Below, in pieces: positions 35,901-41,880 of a stretch of 64,000 nt of DNA. The stretch's first letter is position 1; each line of letters opens with the position of its first letter. Under the pieces are notes generated by a model that saw only the letters and a program-made list of their open reading frames with translations, did no database searches and had not been told where the DNA came from. The position numbers were made by a program, and so were the translations under genes. Source of the stretch: Bolinopsis microptera (taxonomy: Eukaryota; Ctenophora; Tentaculata; Lobata; Bolinopsidae). The stretch is from NCBI RefSeq assembly GCF_026151205.1, contig NC_087079.1:7554635-7618634 (forward strand). Reading direction: 5' to 3'.

Positions 35901-38900
35901 TACCTGTCTGATTCTTTGAAGTACTTTTTAGCCACAACATTGGCGAAAGGTAGATTCCAATCTTCTTCAGCACTTCTTGCTGCAAACTTGGACAGCTTTT
36001 TAGCTCGAAAACACTCTCTCATTGCACCATTGGCGAAGGGCTGCAATGGTATTTATGATAGAATTTCCTATTTGAATTACTAGCATTAGAACAGGTACAT
36101 CCTTCTAGAATTGGTAAATTTATTTTTTAACTTCTAAAGAAAGAAGAATTGTCTACCTTTCCATCAATCCTAACTTCTACTTCATCAGAGAAGAATTCCC
36201 TCTTAGTCATATCATAGCGCCACCTCTTAGCTCTTTCAATCGGGAACTGCTCAATAATGTATGCCCATTGATCTTCTTGGTGTGTCTAAACAAGTAGCAC
36301 CGTAAACAGTTTATATATTGTTAATTTCCTTAAACTATTAAACAACAACAGCTCTTGCCTGAAATACCATCATATCTATGTCTCCTAGTCGTTACACTAT
36401 TCCATAATCCCCATAACCCAAGCCTGAAACTTTCCTAATCCCACAAAAGTATAGTTGCCGTTGTGTTACACAAGGAAGCGAATATTGCCTTTACCCCGTC
36501 AACTATCAGTTCATCTGCAGTATGACTAGTATGCAAAAGCCCAAAATTATCCTAAGTTGCTTGAAATTGGTATATCAATTTTATGAAATAATCATGAAAT
36601 ATGTCACTGCGCACTGTGCCCTACATAGACTGAAGGATATCTGGAAATCAAAACTCTCAAAGATTAAGATACGATTGTTCATAGCGGCTTATGAGTCAGT
36701 AATGCTCTACAGATCAGAAACCTGGACACTGACAAAGGCTCAAGAGAAAAGTTTGGACATACACAAAGATGCTGCGTATGGTGCTGGGTATCTCATGGAA
36801 GAACAAGGTCAGCAATATAACTTTGTATGGTAGCCTAGGCTGGCAAAGGAGTTACGAAGCAGGAGATTAAAAATGACGGGACACTGCATCAGACATCCTG
36901 AGCTTCTTGCCCGTGAGTCTTATGGGAACCTATGCATGGTAGAGCACCAATACCATGCATAGGTTCCCATAAGACTTAATCACTGCTCTGAGCACAGCAA
37001 GGACGGCCAAGACAAAGCTACTTGTCTATGTTACTGAAGGAAGTTGGGAAAAATTCTAGAGAAACTGCGAACCCTGATGCGGGACAAGGATATAAAGAGG
37101 GGGTTATCTGGCGTAGATCGGACTTAGTTTACATAATTGATAGCTTTTCTTGATATTGCTCTATAATTACATTTATATCTCTCCCGGCCATTGGTTCCGA
37201 GATTTGGTTGATCTTTGTTTTCTTGGGCGCCCTCCTTGAAGTCTTGTTGTTGTACATACATCTCCTGATTTATCCTGTACTTACCTGTTTATTTCATTTT
37301 CTGGCGTGAGCTGTCCGCCATGCTACGGTACGAGAAACAGCGGCAGTGCAAGATCCGGTTCTAAGAGATTTTTATGGTCGCGAAGAATCTCGCCAGGCTA
37401 CACTGCGTCGGTGGGAGAACTATTTAGGTTCATGACATCTAACGCCCGCCCAATCATGGCAGCCCCATGACAATAGGTTGATGTCCGACCCGTTGTCCTT
37501 GGCCTATCTCGAGTCGTTGGGTCTAGGCGGAAACGCCGAAAGGGATGATGTTACCTTCTTGACTTAAACGTAATGGTAAATTTTTCTCAAAATCCTTGAA
37601 TAAATGGGTAACCCCTAGTAATGTCTTTTCTAGCACTTTTAGATGTTGCAATGGTAGAGGTTGTCTCACTTGCAACAGTTTTAATCCTGTTAATACATTT
37701 AGGAGCAGTACTTTTAATAATGATTTTATCTTTGGACATACAAATTTTATATTTAATTGTAAAACTAATAATGTTATTTATGTTATTACCTGTTCTACCT
37801 GTAAAAAACAATATGTTGGAGAAACAACTCAACCACTTCATAAAAGAGTCAATGGCCACAGAAATTGTGTCAAAGCCAAATCATCCACATTTTTATATGA
37901 ACATTTTAATATTCCTGGTCACGTCTTCTCAGATGCTTCCATACAGATTGTAGATTATGTTGATTCTGACATGTCCACTGATGTCAAAAATGATTTACTT
38001 CTCCTGGAGGATTACTGGATAGAGAAGCTTGGGACAGCATTCCCTCTTGGTCTTAATGACAAGAAGAAAGGAACGGGCAACATCTCCCAAGATCGGGTTA
38101 TGAATTATTTTAGTGGACAGATTGCTCGATACAAACGTGGCAGAGGGAATGGAAAGAAGAAAGTTCAGCCTAAGAAGTCTCTGGATACCATAGAGTCTGA
38201 TATTAACAGGCTGAAAGATAACATCTCTTCAGAACATTCCATATACAAAACATTAAAATGTTATAGCTTATCAGATTTAGACACTCTCTACTCTTTGAGT
38301 CAATATAATTCAGGATTGATTTACAACGTATGTTCCTCTTTCTGTTCAACATTTTCCCCCAAATACCATCAGAACAAATCTGAATCCAGTAATAGAGAAT
38401 TTATAATTGTTCCATTTAATTGCAAATTCATTGATAATCTTAACCTAAAATCTATTTTCTCTGACACTTCAGTCATTGATTTGCTTCCCATTTTGATTCA
38501 GTCTTTTACACCATTACAGATTTATTATGAGTATAATGATCCTATAAGTCTTTCTATTTGTAACTATGCTTCATTCTTAAAGAAACTTTCTATTTCTGAT
38601 ATTAAATCTATTTTAGGTAGTCCATGCGATTGTCACTCCTCCCCTTTCAATTATCCTCCTCATGGACATGTAGTTACTGGTAATTTAGATATTGTTGATA
38701 ATGTTGAACTTAGGGAAGTACTTTCCTACGGTTGTAAATACAGAATTCCCACATTTAAATCTCCAGATGAGATATATATGTCAGTTACCGAAGCTGTCGA
38801 TAAATTTATAAAATCAAAAAGTAGAAAGTACTGTCAAAAAGAAGTAAAGTTCAGCGATTGGAAGGAAAAAGTGTTATCAATAGTTTCCAATCGTATTGAA

Positions 38901-41173
38901 TATTACAAGAAAAACTTTCCTGAAACATTTGAAATAAAAGAAAACACACTGGAAAAAGATGATGTTAAAAGAAGTCTTAAATTGCTGAAAAGTAAATACA
39001 TTATTTGTAGTATCGACAAAGCTTCTGGTAATTTTTCATTTATTTGTAAAAAGTTTTATGTAAAAACTCTTGTCAATGAAATGGGTTTTGATCCTAATAC
39101 TCTAGAATGTATAGGTAATGATACATATAAACCCTGTAGCGAAGACGAGACTCATTATGTCAATAAAATATCGGAGAGTCTAAAGGAGAGATTTAATGTA
39201 CAAGTTGAAGATAAAAACTTGCGACTAGCACGCATCTTCTGGAACCCTAAGCTTCATAAGAACCCTTACAAGGCGAGGTTCATTGCAGGTGCCCGTATTT
39301 GCGTTACGAAACAACTTAACGTCCAAGTTAACTGTTGTCTGAAACTTTTGAGGAAATACTTCAAGAAATACTGCGAGGCAATCTACAACAACAGCGGTAT
39401 AAACATGTTTTGGAGCATAGATTCCTCAAGTGAATTCCTTGAAGCTATCAAAAATAGCGATGTTTATAATATACAAGTATATGATTTTACTACTCTTTAT
39501 ACCAGATTAGACTTGATTGAAGTAGAGAATATGATTAATGAAGTTGTTGATTTAATATTTTCAGACCGTAATAGATATATTTGTATTTCTAAAAGAGACA
39601 GTAATACATGTTTCTTTTCCAATAAAACCTATGATTCTCATGCCTGCTTTAGTCAAGATGACCTAAAAGAGGCTGTTAAATTTATTATTTATAACACTTA
39701 TGTCGTCTTCGGTGGGATTGTATTCATACAAACCAAGGGTATTCCTATGGGTGGAAATTCAAGTTCCCCTATAGCTGATCTCACTGTTGGCAAAAAGGAA
39801 TTTAATTATATGAAACGTTTACTTCAGGAAAAGAAAATGGGATTAGCAAAGATATTATCCAATAATAAACGATATGTTGACGATTTATCTATTATTAACT
39901 ACCTTTACTTTCATAAATTGATTAAAGATATTTATCCTAATTCATTGGAGATGGAGCGAGCTGGTTCCAATAATAAAATCATTAACTACCTTGATTTAAA
40001 TATTAATATTTCCACAGAAGGACTAGAAATATCAGTGTATAACAAAACTGATGATTATAATTTTCATGTTGTATCCCTTACATTTCCTCACAGTAACATC
40101 CCAACCGAGGTTGGCTACAACGTTTTTTCAAGTCAAGTTCTTAGATATGGTAATGTTTGCACTAGATTGGATATCTTTACCTCCCATCTTCACAAAATAT
40201 TCAAAATTCTAATTGATAGAGGATATAGCCGTGATAGACTGATTAAAGGCATTAAACGTTGTCTGAGGAAATATGATAACGTTTTCAGGAAGTTCGGTAT
40301 TCTAGATGACCGTAACATTATTAAAGAACTCCCCTGATATCTTTTGATTTATTGAAACACGGGTACTAACTCTGCTAAACTGAACAAATTCTGAAACTTA
40401 GGTGAATAAGTGTACAACGTGCTAAACCGAAGTTCAGACTGACCAGTGAAAATGGGCGAGCGTACCAAGTGTCATTTTAATTAGAAGTTTTAGTCAGTGA
40501 TTATTATTGAAGCTTGTAATTACAATATCTAATGCTCCTATAAATACTTTAATTAATTGTTTGTCCCGTTATTCTTTTTCCTTCCTCTTTTCCTTGTCAT
40601 CCCCTTTAGTTTTAAGATTCTTGCTATAAATGGCTACGGCTAACACTATTAATGCTAAGTACCAAACAACAAGTGGGAGGTGGATCGTTGGTACCATTAA
40701 ATCGATTTAACACCGCAATTCCAGTCGCAAGCCTGGGACCACTACTAGCATAGTCACAACATCTACAAAGCTGCCATATAGCCTGACTGACAATTTTCTC
40801 GACTGACTGACAATGTTTCTTCTTTTTCCCCATTTAGAATACAAAGATTAGTACATTTTAGCTTATGATTAATATTATATTTTTACCTATAGTTTACTTA
40901 GATTTCGACATAGTAATAGTAGTAGTATATGTCACTCCATAATACATAAGCATTGTTCATAACCAAACTTACATAATCTTGGACTACTTTCGAGCAGACT
41001 TTCCATTTCTTGGATGCTGAAAAGGTCCTTTTAGCTGGTCTTTTCTCGAAATCCGGCTGACCTGACTTCTCATCCAATTCCGTCACCATTCTCACATCAG
41101 TCTGGTCATAGTTAATTTTATGATTCAGTACATTAATTTTGTCAGCTTTAAAAATATAAGATTGTATCAACCC
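15804..41173 (-). CDS. EEF2K: Eukaryotic elongation factor 2 kinase (eEF2K), spliced, N-terminus incomplete
   Basis: The gene encodes the alpha-type, calcium/calmodulin-dependent kinase that phosphorylates eEF2 and slows translation elongation. Exons, all minus strand and all in phase: 40973-41173, 36157-36285, 35904-36040, (35555-35650 alternative), 33695-33858, 33223-33302, 25324-25519, 24957-25031, 24557-24657, 24117-24233, 23677-23892, 22807-22939, 17899-17951, 16619-16719, 16394-16476, 16105-16198, 15804-15921. Together they give about 665 residues; the human protein has 725. Order: calmodulin-binding-like segment, alpha-kinase domain (GAMRECFRAKKLS, NVVAKKY, PPKKIDIMQM, YNSNSGYV, DVQGVGDLYTDPQIHT, and the zinc motif HRCNVIC), a divergent linker, then Sel1-like helices ending in NGRLANKWF. 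The start codon and first N-terminal residues were not located upstream of 41173. Introns carry nested genes and transposons. Confidence 0.96.
16252..16341. repeat. 11-bp tandem repeat (ATATGCTAATT)
   Basis: About eight copies of TATGCTAATTA in the short eEF2K intron between exons 16394-16476 and 16105-16198. It does not touch either splice site. Confidence 0.9.
18013..19780. repeat. Dispersed GTCGAAC-rich repeats and direct duplications in eEF2K intron
   Basis: GTCGAACT/AGTTCGAC units cluster at 18066-18180 and 19255-19380. CAGTCGAGCAAGC followed by TATTCATG or CATTCATG occurs near 18023 and 19622. The block GAACTTGTAAACAAAACTT...CCAAACAACAG occurs at 19395-19470 and again at 19670-19745. 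No gene is evident except the pentraxin remnant that follows. Confidence 0.7.
19804..21091 (-). pseudogene. Pentraxin-family gene nested in an eEF2K intron, disrupted by tandem repeats
   Basis: A start at 21091 gives MFAVLFLCLIAGSLADTDQW, a signal peptide, then ALRFPEKVSTNNYIKLNP. The pentraxin domain follows in the frame 19804-20379: TWMKKF, HFCLVWSS (the pentraxin HxCxxWxS-like signature), then VGQDQDSLGGGFD and GGEIYQLNVFSRAL, matching the calcium-binding loop and following strand. Between them the coding segment for FPEKVSTNNYIKLNP has expanded to about 11 copies, mostly 49 bp or 49+29 bp. Reading from the start codon meets a TGA in the second copy, and the domain frame also has an upstream stop. 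Secreted pentraxins bind ligands with calcium; this copy looks broken unless splicing or other alleles remove repeats. The C-terminus also contains a short duplication (19801-19880). Confidence 0.85.
20401..21030. repeat. 49-bp coding-derived tandem repeat in the pentraxin, about 11 copies
   Basis: Units contain TAGCTTTATGTAGTTGTTGG and GGATACCTTCTCGGGGAACC. Some carry an extra TAACTTTGGAGAAGTCAGGG segment, giving a higher-order pattern (repeat of about 175 bp near 20450, 20740 and 20905). Copies differ by scattered substitutions, so several rounds of expansion are likely. Confidence 0.92.
21190..22315. repeat. Direct duplication of about 0.5-0.6 kb
   Basis: Segment 21195-21415 (AAACGTAATTAAGTTAT, TTTTAATCAAAAGTTGGGAG, AACCAACC, TGATATTAACAATCAGGAAC) recurs at 21800-22020. 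Segment 21565-21770 (TATCCTGCATATCACTATG, TTTAGCTTTCCCTTAGCCC) recurs at 22020-22315. The order is the same, so this is one tandem duplication with later indels. A smaller copy of the TTTTAATCAAAAGTTGGGAG part lies at 21130-21180. A C14 run sits at 21421. Confidence 0.85.
22807..22939 (-). CDS. EEF2K: eEF2K exon: first Sel1-like helical repeat
   Basis: It reads VHFDLALYHYMGRFEEDKTA, DNKSALFHLKTAADCGLSIA, EFTLG. The A-L-F-H-L-x-x-A-A-x-x-G pattern is the Sel1-type repeat of the eEF2K C-terminal domain (vertebrate SAVFHLEHAANLG). Confidence 0.95.
23677..23892 (-). CDS. EEF2K: eEF2K exon: linker with internal 24-bp coding repeat
   Basis: Seventy-two codons, phase 0 at both ends. It reads EELKRSQLYGSNNRRPSC, then three copies of an eight-residue unit TCDISTSD, then PIKEKEERATILGQ, which joins VHFDLALYHYMG of the next exon as in vertebrates (GKVHLAMVRYHEGG). 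The repeat is in frame, so copy number changes would add or remove whole Ser/Thr-rich units. Confidence 0.9.
24117..24233 (-). CDS. EEF2K: eEF2K exon: linker
   Basis: Thirty-nine codons reading ENQFNLNNVGGVGQQIPKIR and LPSSSFDAPEDTPDQAWDT, phase 0 at both ends, acceptor TTACCAG and donor GACACA|GTATGT. No motif beyond general linker character; placement rests on splice phase and order. Confidence 0.8.
24557..24657 (-). CDS. EEF2K: eEF2K exon: serine-rich regulatory linker
   Basis: It reads RSSSLSSMESEGKSTVERDV and FIDSGIDEGSIGRK. The low-complexity, Ser/Glu-rich sequence resembles the disordered vertebrate linker (NSGDSGYPSEK region). The donor is AAAG|GTACTT; the acceptor GTGACAG abuts an array of CACGTG-containing 22-bp repeats. 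Confidence 0.85.
24660..24835. repeat. 22-bp CACGTG repeat array at an eEF2K acceptor
   Basis: Seven to eight units of GTCACGTG(G/A)(G/T)TTGTATGTTAATT run from the acceptor of exon 24557-24657 into the intron. Seven of them contain an intact CACGTG. On the transcript strand the array supplies repeated TTAAC strings (branch-point-like) but only the exon-proximal copy ends in ACAG. Confidence 0.9.
24957..25031 (-). CDS. EEF2K: eEF2K exon: post-kinase segment
   Basis: Seventy-five bases reading LSRFDLTTKERKRTTTTGDG then KTCL. LSRFDLTTKERKR lines up with the vertebrate APFDLSPRERDAV segment just after the kinase domain, and the run of threonines occupies the region of the regulatory autophosphorylated Thr348 in human eEF2K; exact site equivalence is inferred. 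Confidence 0.9.
25324..25519 (-). CDS. EEF2K: eEF2K exon: catalytic C-lobe and zinc-binding motif
   Basis: This exon reads AFSHFTFEASGHKCMVVDVQ, GVGDLYTDPQIHT, GYGSGNLATKGIALFF and THRCNVICEAL. It holds the catalytic Asp region (DVQGVGD), the glycine-rich loop (GxGxGNL) and the HxCxxxC zinc ligands of alpha-kinases. The donor is TTTAG|GTGAGG. Its acceptor (CCCTCCGCAG|GCATT) is repeated about 20 times upstream. Confidence 0.98.
25514..26071 (-). repeat. 28-bp minisatellite of a 3' splice site, about 20 copies
   Basis: On the transcript strand each unit is CTCACACATCTCCCTCCGCAG|GCATTCC split by the AG: a polypyrimidine tract, the acceptor, and the first bases of the downstream exon. The genuine exon start is the last unit (25519). 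Units differ by only a few substitutions (for example GCATGC near 25711 and GGAAGG near 25805). With a 28-bp period, none of the three frames contains a stop across the array. Confidence 0.97.
26515..27036. mobile_element. 522-bp terminal-inverted-repeat element (MITE)
   Basis: The left end reads GGGGTCGTTCACATATTACG TAATCA; the right end is its near-exact inverse (TGATTACATAATATGTGAAC, then GACCCC). A TTG flanks each side, a possible 3-bp target duplication. The interior has several long C runs and repeated CCGTAATCAACC. There is no transposase. The superfamily is uncertain. Confidence 0.8.
27177..28674 (+). pseudogene. Intronless BTB-like gene copy with frameshift and stop
   Basis: The first frame (27177-27497) encodes a BTB/POZ-like fold: VSKQLLVADSAMFRYLIEEM, then LEFDDFLAENVTLFITLLDD and ELNKLAEVFVIDWMKEECRQ. 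Around 27470-27490 the frame shifts by one; the second frame (GFVFEECMYTIRKWDNKAMM onward) continues to 28674 with one in-frame TGA at 28177-28179. Conceptually about 500 residues, with no introns, on the strand opposite to the host gene eEF2K. The C-terminal part (FTFRHPSTVE, GKCGFILRGS, GLHLHDVVSG) is not recognised. A retrocopy or lineage-specific BTB gene that has decayed is the simplest reading. Confidence 0.65.
28680..29700. other. AT-rich intron sequence, no gene recognised
   Basis: Contains an AT dinucleotide run at 29421-29443 and another at 29690-29707, which marks the left edge of the 537-bp tandem array. No coding or RNA signal found. Confidence 0.5.
29708..31008. repeat. 537-bp tandem repeat, 2.4 copies, bounded by AT microsatellites
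   Basis: GTAGCTATTACCTTGCTAGT starts units at 29708, 30245 and 30782. The copies look almost identical. Each full unit ends in a 22-bp palindrome (CAGCAGATTTATAAATCTGC TG). The array is bordered on both sides by (AT)n. A 40-bp piece of the same unit, inverted and again bordered by (AT)n, lies at about 32549-32590. The pattern (tandem plus inverted fragments in microsatellites) recalls Penelope-like or Helentron insertions, but no protein-coding part is present. Confidence 0.85.
31400..31652. repeat. 10-bp tandem repeat (GCCTGTAGCA)
   Basis: About 25 copies of GCCTGTAGCA/GCCTGTAGTA in an eEF2K intron. The reverse-strand frames with RLLQAATGCY repeats are artefacts of the period. Confidence 0.95.
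31797..32052 (+). mobile_element. tRNA-derived SINE
   Basis: The head looks like tRNA-Gly: GCCGGGTGGTGTAGTGGTAA (acceptor and D arm, A box), anticodon loop CTCCCAA (CCC), then GGGTTCAAATCC (B box). Stem pairing in the T arm is imperfect, so it is not a functional tRNA. A body of about 180 bases follows, rich in CCCCGTCCCCCC and ending GGCCTTGTATCTTGTTGTTG, a typical SINE tail. Confidence 0.8.
32600..33180. other. AT-rich intron sequence
   Basis: Short (AT)n runs near 32537, 32591 and 32720. No gene or recognisable mobile element. Confidence 0.5.
33223..33302 (-). CDS. EEF2K: eEF2K exon: EGxYxKYNSNSG motif
   Basis: An 80-base exon reading GEYVKYNSNSGYVESNSQ and ending RNTPQ at donor CCAG|GTAACT. 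The YNSNSG motif is a hallmark of alpha-kinases of this group. Its acceptor, GTGTTTCAG|AGGG, is the first of five tandem copies of the same acceptor in a 33-bp minisatellite. Confidence 0.95.
33299..33463 (-). repeat. 33-bp minisatellite of a 3' splice site, 5 copies
   Basis: Five tandem 33-bp units lie immediately upstream (in transcript sense) of exon 33223-33302. Each contains TTTAATTTGTACGTGTTTCAG|AGGG split by the acceptor, that is, a candidate branch/pyrimidine region, the AG and the first four exon bases. Using any upstream acceptor would read into an in-frame TAA within the unit. Confidence 0.93.
33695..33858 (-). CDS. EEF2K: eEF2K exon: alpha-kinase N-lobe and hinge
   Basis: Fifty-four codons beginning QAYFDDIQLQMDAKFWSEEY and continuing KANPPKKIDIMQMMIVELV, DRPDSPLYHVESVI. 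It matches the vertebrate eEF2K stretch with PPKQVDIMQMCIIELKDRPG closely enough to fix the family. Acceptor CGTTACAG, donor ATAG|GTAGG. Confidence 0.96.
33920..35550. other. AT-rich intron sequence with possible decayed ORF
   Basis: A 28-bp unit with ATTAATTAATTGA, then TAATTACCCACAT is doubled at 34155-34240. Near 34900-35065 an open stretch reads KVVEQGFKLAALPKFAKFYK and SKLNIWGKYGSDIYDEFIEM; it looks like protein but has no start and no family that I recognise. The rest holds nothing visible. Confidence 0.4.
35555..35650 (-). CDS. EEF2K: eEF2K exon B: probable alternative ATP-lysine exon
   Basis: This 96-base segment has a good acceptor (TTTATTTTAG) and a donor-like end (ATAG|GTTGGT). 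It reads SIADFAHKDKKEEWNMPFSN, then VVVKKYLSPVDR, a paralogue of the second half of exon A. It starts one base into a codon and ends two bases into one, like exon A's end, so it can be inserted after exon A or joined to an internal donor in A without breaking the frame. The ending SPVDR is closer to the vertebrate EPVDR than exon A's KESDR. Confidence 0.75.
35904..36040 (-). CDS. EEF2K: eEF2K exon A: GAMREC motif and ATP-binding lysine (long form)
   Basis: This exon reads PFANGAMRECFRAKKLSK and ends PFANVVAKKYFKESD plus AG. The lysine in VVAKKY aligns with the ATP-contacting lysine of human eEF2K (Lys170, in NYVAKRY). The acceptor is ATTGCAG and the donor ACAG|GTAGAT. Inside it, after the codons for KKLS, an AA|GTTTGC sequence could act as an alternative, weak donor; spliced to exon 35555-35650 it would give KKLSN, as in vertebrates. 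Confidence 0.92.
36157..36285 (-). CDS. EEF2K: eEF2K exon: start of alpha-kinase region
   Basis: Forty-three codons with acceptor GTTTAG and donor AAAG|GTAGAC. The core reads QWAYIIEQFPIERAKRWRYD, then TKREFFSDEVEVRIDGK. It corresponds to the vertebrate segment between the calmodulin-binding helix and the GAMREC motif (W-x-x-F-x-x-E-x-x-x-T-E-R-A-x-R-H-R-Y). Confidence 0.92.
36522..37130 (+). mobile_element. LINE reverse transcriptase C-terminal remnant
   Basis: The frame 36522-36833 reads LKDIWKSKLSKIKIRLFIAA, YESVMLYRSETWTLTKAQEK, SLDIHKDAAY, the familiar C-terminal part of LINE reverse transcriptases after the catalytic core. A continuation (RRLKMTGHCIRHPELLARES) follows near 36865 after a break. 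A hairpin insertion at about 36918-36975 and loss of frame show it is decayed. Confidence 0.75.
36917..36976. repeat. Perfect hairpin in LINE remnant
   Basis: CTTATGGGAACCTATGCATG on the left and its inverse CATGCATAGGTTCCCATAAG on the right are separated by about 15 bases (GTAGAGCACCAATAC). The left arm is part of the LINE sequence, so the right arm is likely an inverted copy made during repair or insertion. Confidence 0.85.
37563..40337 (+). mobile_element. Permuted Penelope-like element (Naiad type): GIY-YIG endonuclease then reverse transcriptase
   Basis: One uninterrupted frame of about 913 codons. Upstream cysteines (CCNGRGCLTC) precede the GIY-YIG domain: VIYVITCSTCKKQYVGETTQ, then R and H residues, including the CCHH arrangement (about residues 60-145). 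A linker with a CxC motif (SPCDCHSS, near residue 343) follows. The reverse transcriptase comes after it: FWNPKLHKNPYKARFI, VYDFTTLYTRLD (Asp near residue 630), GIPMGGNSSSPIADL and catalytic YVDD (760-763), then YLDLNI. N-terminal endonuclease, CxC linker and C-terminal RT define the Naiad group of Penelope-like elements. The frame opens with a TTG codon and has no upstream ATG, so it is probably 5'-truncated or starts elsewhere. It lies antisense in an eEF2K intron. Confidence 0.93.
40340..40970. other. Naiad 3' flank and intron sequence
   Basis: The 3' untranslated part of the element probably extends to about 40.6 kb, but no clear terminus or target duplication could be found. Nothing else is recognised before the eEF2K exon at 40973. 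Confidence 0.4.
40973..41173 (-). CDS. EEF2K: eEF2K exon: N-terminal region with calmodulin-binding-like helix
   Basis: This 201-base, phase-0 exon has acceptor TTCTTTAG|GGG and donor TTAT|GTAAG. It ends SASKKWKVCSKVVQDY, which aligns in position with the vertebrate helix that binds calmodulin (the FKEAWKHAIQKAK region), then joins THQEDQWAY of the next exon. Sequence similarity is low, but splice phase and order support it. The translation upstream of the acceptor is not continuous, so a further 5' exon is expected. Confidence 0.8.
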
Positions 41174-41236
41174 CTAAAGAATAAACAGAAATATAAAGAA
41201 TTAGATTTGGAGGATAAGTTTTAATTAACTGATGAA

Positions 41237-41345
41237 CAGGGGTGTAGAAAGTGGGGGGGGGCAGGGGGGCCATCGCCCCCCCCCCCCCCCCCCCCCATGA
41301 AATCTGGGCAAGGGGCCAAAAAGGGCCAACTTTTTAATTTAGGTT
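41237..41345. repeat. G-run/C-run hairpin repeat
   Basis: GTGGGGGGGGGCAGGGGGGC is followed closely by a C run of more than 20 bases, forming a strong inverted repeat. This resembles the termini of G-rich MITEs elsewhere in the window, but no second terminus was identified. Confidence 0.5.
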
Positions 41346-41880
41346 TCTAAAAATATTTGGGAAAAAGATTTTTTCCCGAAAATTTTCTAAGTCAAAAATT
41401 TTCTAAGTCAAAAATTTTTAAGTTTTCTTGGAAAATACTTTTGTTCATTTTTTTATTTGAAAATTTAATTAATTATTATATAATTATATATAAATCAAGC
41501 GTTACATTTCAGCCATGCAAAATTACAATGACATATTTTGATATACTAATTGATAAATGGAGTTCTGCAATATAAGTTGCTTAATGTTTGGCCGGATGAC
41601 AACTAACTAAAAGAGAAAAATAAACTTGATTACATAATAATTAATTCGGCTGAACCAACACATAGCAAGAGCCACATTAACGTTGGGGCCGTCTACCAAA
41701 TTTGAATGACATACAATAACAAAAAATCAAACATATCATAAATAATTATATATGGATTTTGTTCATTACAATTCCGTCACAACTGATAGAAGAAAAAAGA
41801 AAAGGTCAAGCGGATAGGAAATTGGACGGCAGAATTGTAACCAACAAAAACACATTTCTGAGAATCATAAGACTGATGAG

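Noticed and set aside
37380-37560. Hammerhead ribozyme in the 5' part of the Penelope-like element
   Set aside because: The conserved CUGAUGA and GAAAC cores could not be found in the right arrangement; Naiads are reported to lack canonical ones.
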